Assembly (NCBI GenBank): GCA_003427395.1
Contig: BFEA01000331.1
Location: 206,594 to 246,302 of the forward strand
Direction: 5' to 3'
Source: Chara braunii
Lineage: Eukaryota; Streptophyta; Charophyceae; Charales; Characeae
DNA: 39,709 nucleotides
Made by a program: the position numbers and the translations under genes. The notes below the pieces were generated by a model. The model was not told the origin of the DNA, did not search any database, and saw only the letters and a list, made by a program, of their open reading frames with translations. Below, one piece after another: positions 39,668 through 39,709 of this stretch. Within the stretch, counting starts at the first letter, position 1; every line of letters begins with the position of its first letter.

Positions 39668-39703
39668 GTGGGCAGGGGGGCGAAGGTGGGCAGGGGGGCG
39701 AAG
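39668..39703 (+). repeat. 18-bp G-rich tandem repeat, two copies
   Basis: GTGGGCAGGGGGGCGAAG occurs twice at the window end and may continue outside. Confidence 0.9.
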
Positions 39704-39709
39704 GGAGTG

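Noticed and set aside
1-39709. CRISPR array, prokaryotic operon or prophage
   Set aside because: None of the tandem repeats has spacer structure, and the gene content is eukaryotic retroelements plus a spliced plant-type transporter.

Overview
The window is nuclear DNA of a plant-lineage eukaryote, most likely a streptophyte alga with a large repeat-rich genome; a Chara-like charophyte is my best guess, from general impression and not from a search. The reasons are a plant AMT1-type ammonium transporter with a spliced 5' side, two U6 snRNA retrocopies, a Ty3/gypsy element with an initiator-tRNA-Met-like primer binding site, zf-RVT-type LINE debris, tRNA-derived SINEs, foldback elements and many microsatellites. 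Several runs of N are present, and two single-N joins are flanked by exact 95-bp duplications that look like assembly artefacts.

Layout. 1-850: a complete type III hammerhead ribozyme motif (102-161) inside a unit whose 3' part recurs at 729-828, mixed with (TA)n tracts and GTTCGG palindromes. 846-1407: truncated Ty3 reverse transcriptase (minus strand). About 1418-12217: a large decayed Ty3/gypsy element on the minus strand, bounded by a 123-bp direct repeat. It carries a PBS, gag with a CCHC knuckle, protease, RT, RNase H, a PHD-type zinc finger, integrase, and a degenerate extra acidic 3' ORF. 12218-14206: 3' fragment of a LINE, a roughly 197-bp tandem duplication, a dispersed GC-rich repeat and a gap. 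14565-22866: a U6 retrocopy followed by a nearly full-length but broken LINE (ORF1-like region, endonuclease, RT, zf-RVT, 11-bp-repeat tail), interrupted at 18718-20440 by an antisense retroelement. 22867-28500: non-coding sequence with minisatellites, a SINE cluster, CT/CA microsatellites and foldback elements. 28490-28920: GTGTGACA-rich degenerate repeats.

29471-30513 (minus) is the one convincing cellular gene part: the long 3' exon of an AMT1 ammonium transporter. Its 5' exons are not recognisable in the window. 30846-39709 is mostly repeats: a tRNA-like head, a second U6 retrocopy with a 21-bp target-site duplication, more copies of the dispersed repeat, a minus-strand LINE C-terminus, a third foldback element, tandem duplications and a long TTC tract.

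The two most interesting objects are the hammerhead ribozyme (suggesting a retrozyme-like element) and the PHD finger embedded between RNase H and integrase in the Ty3 pol. The Ty3 gag-pol seems to have been one continuous frame, now broken mostly by C-to-T-type stop codons as expected from decay of a methylated element.
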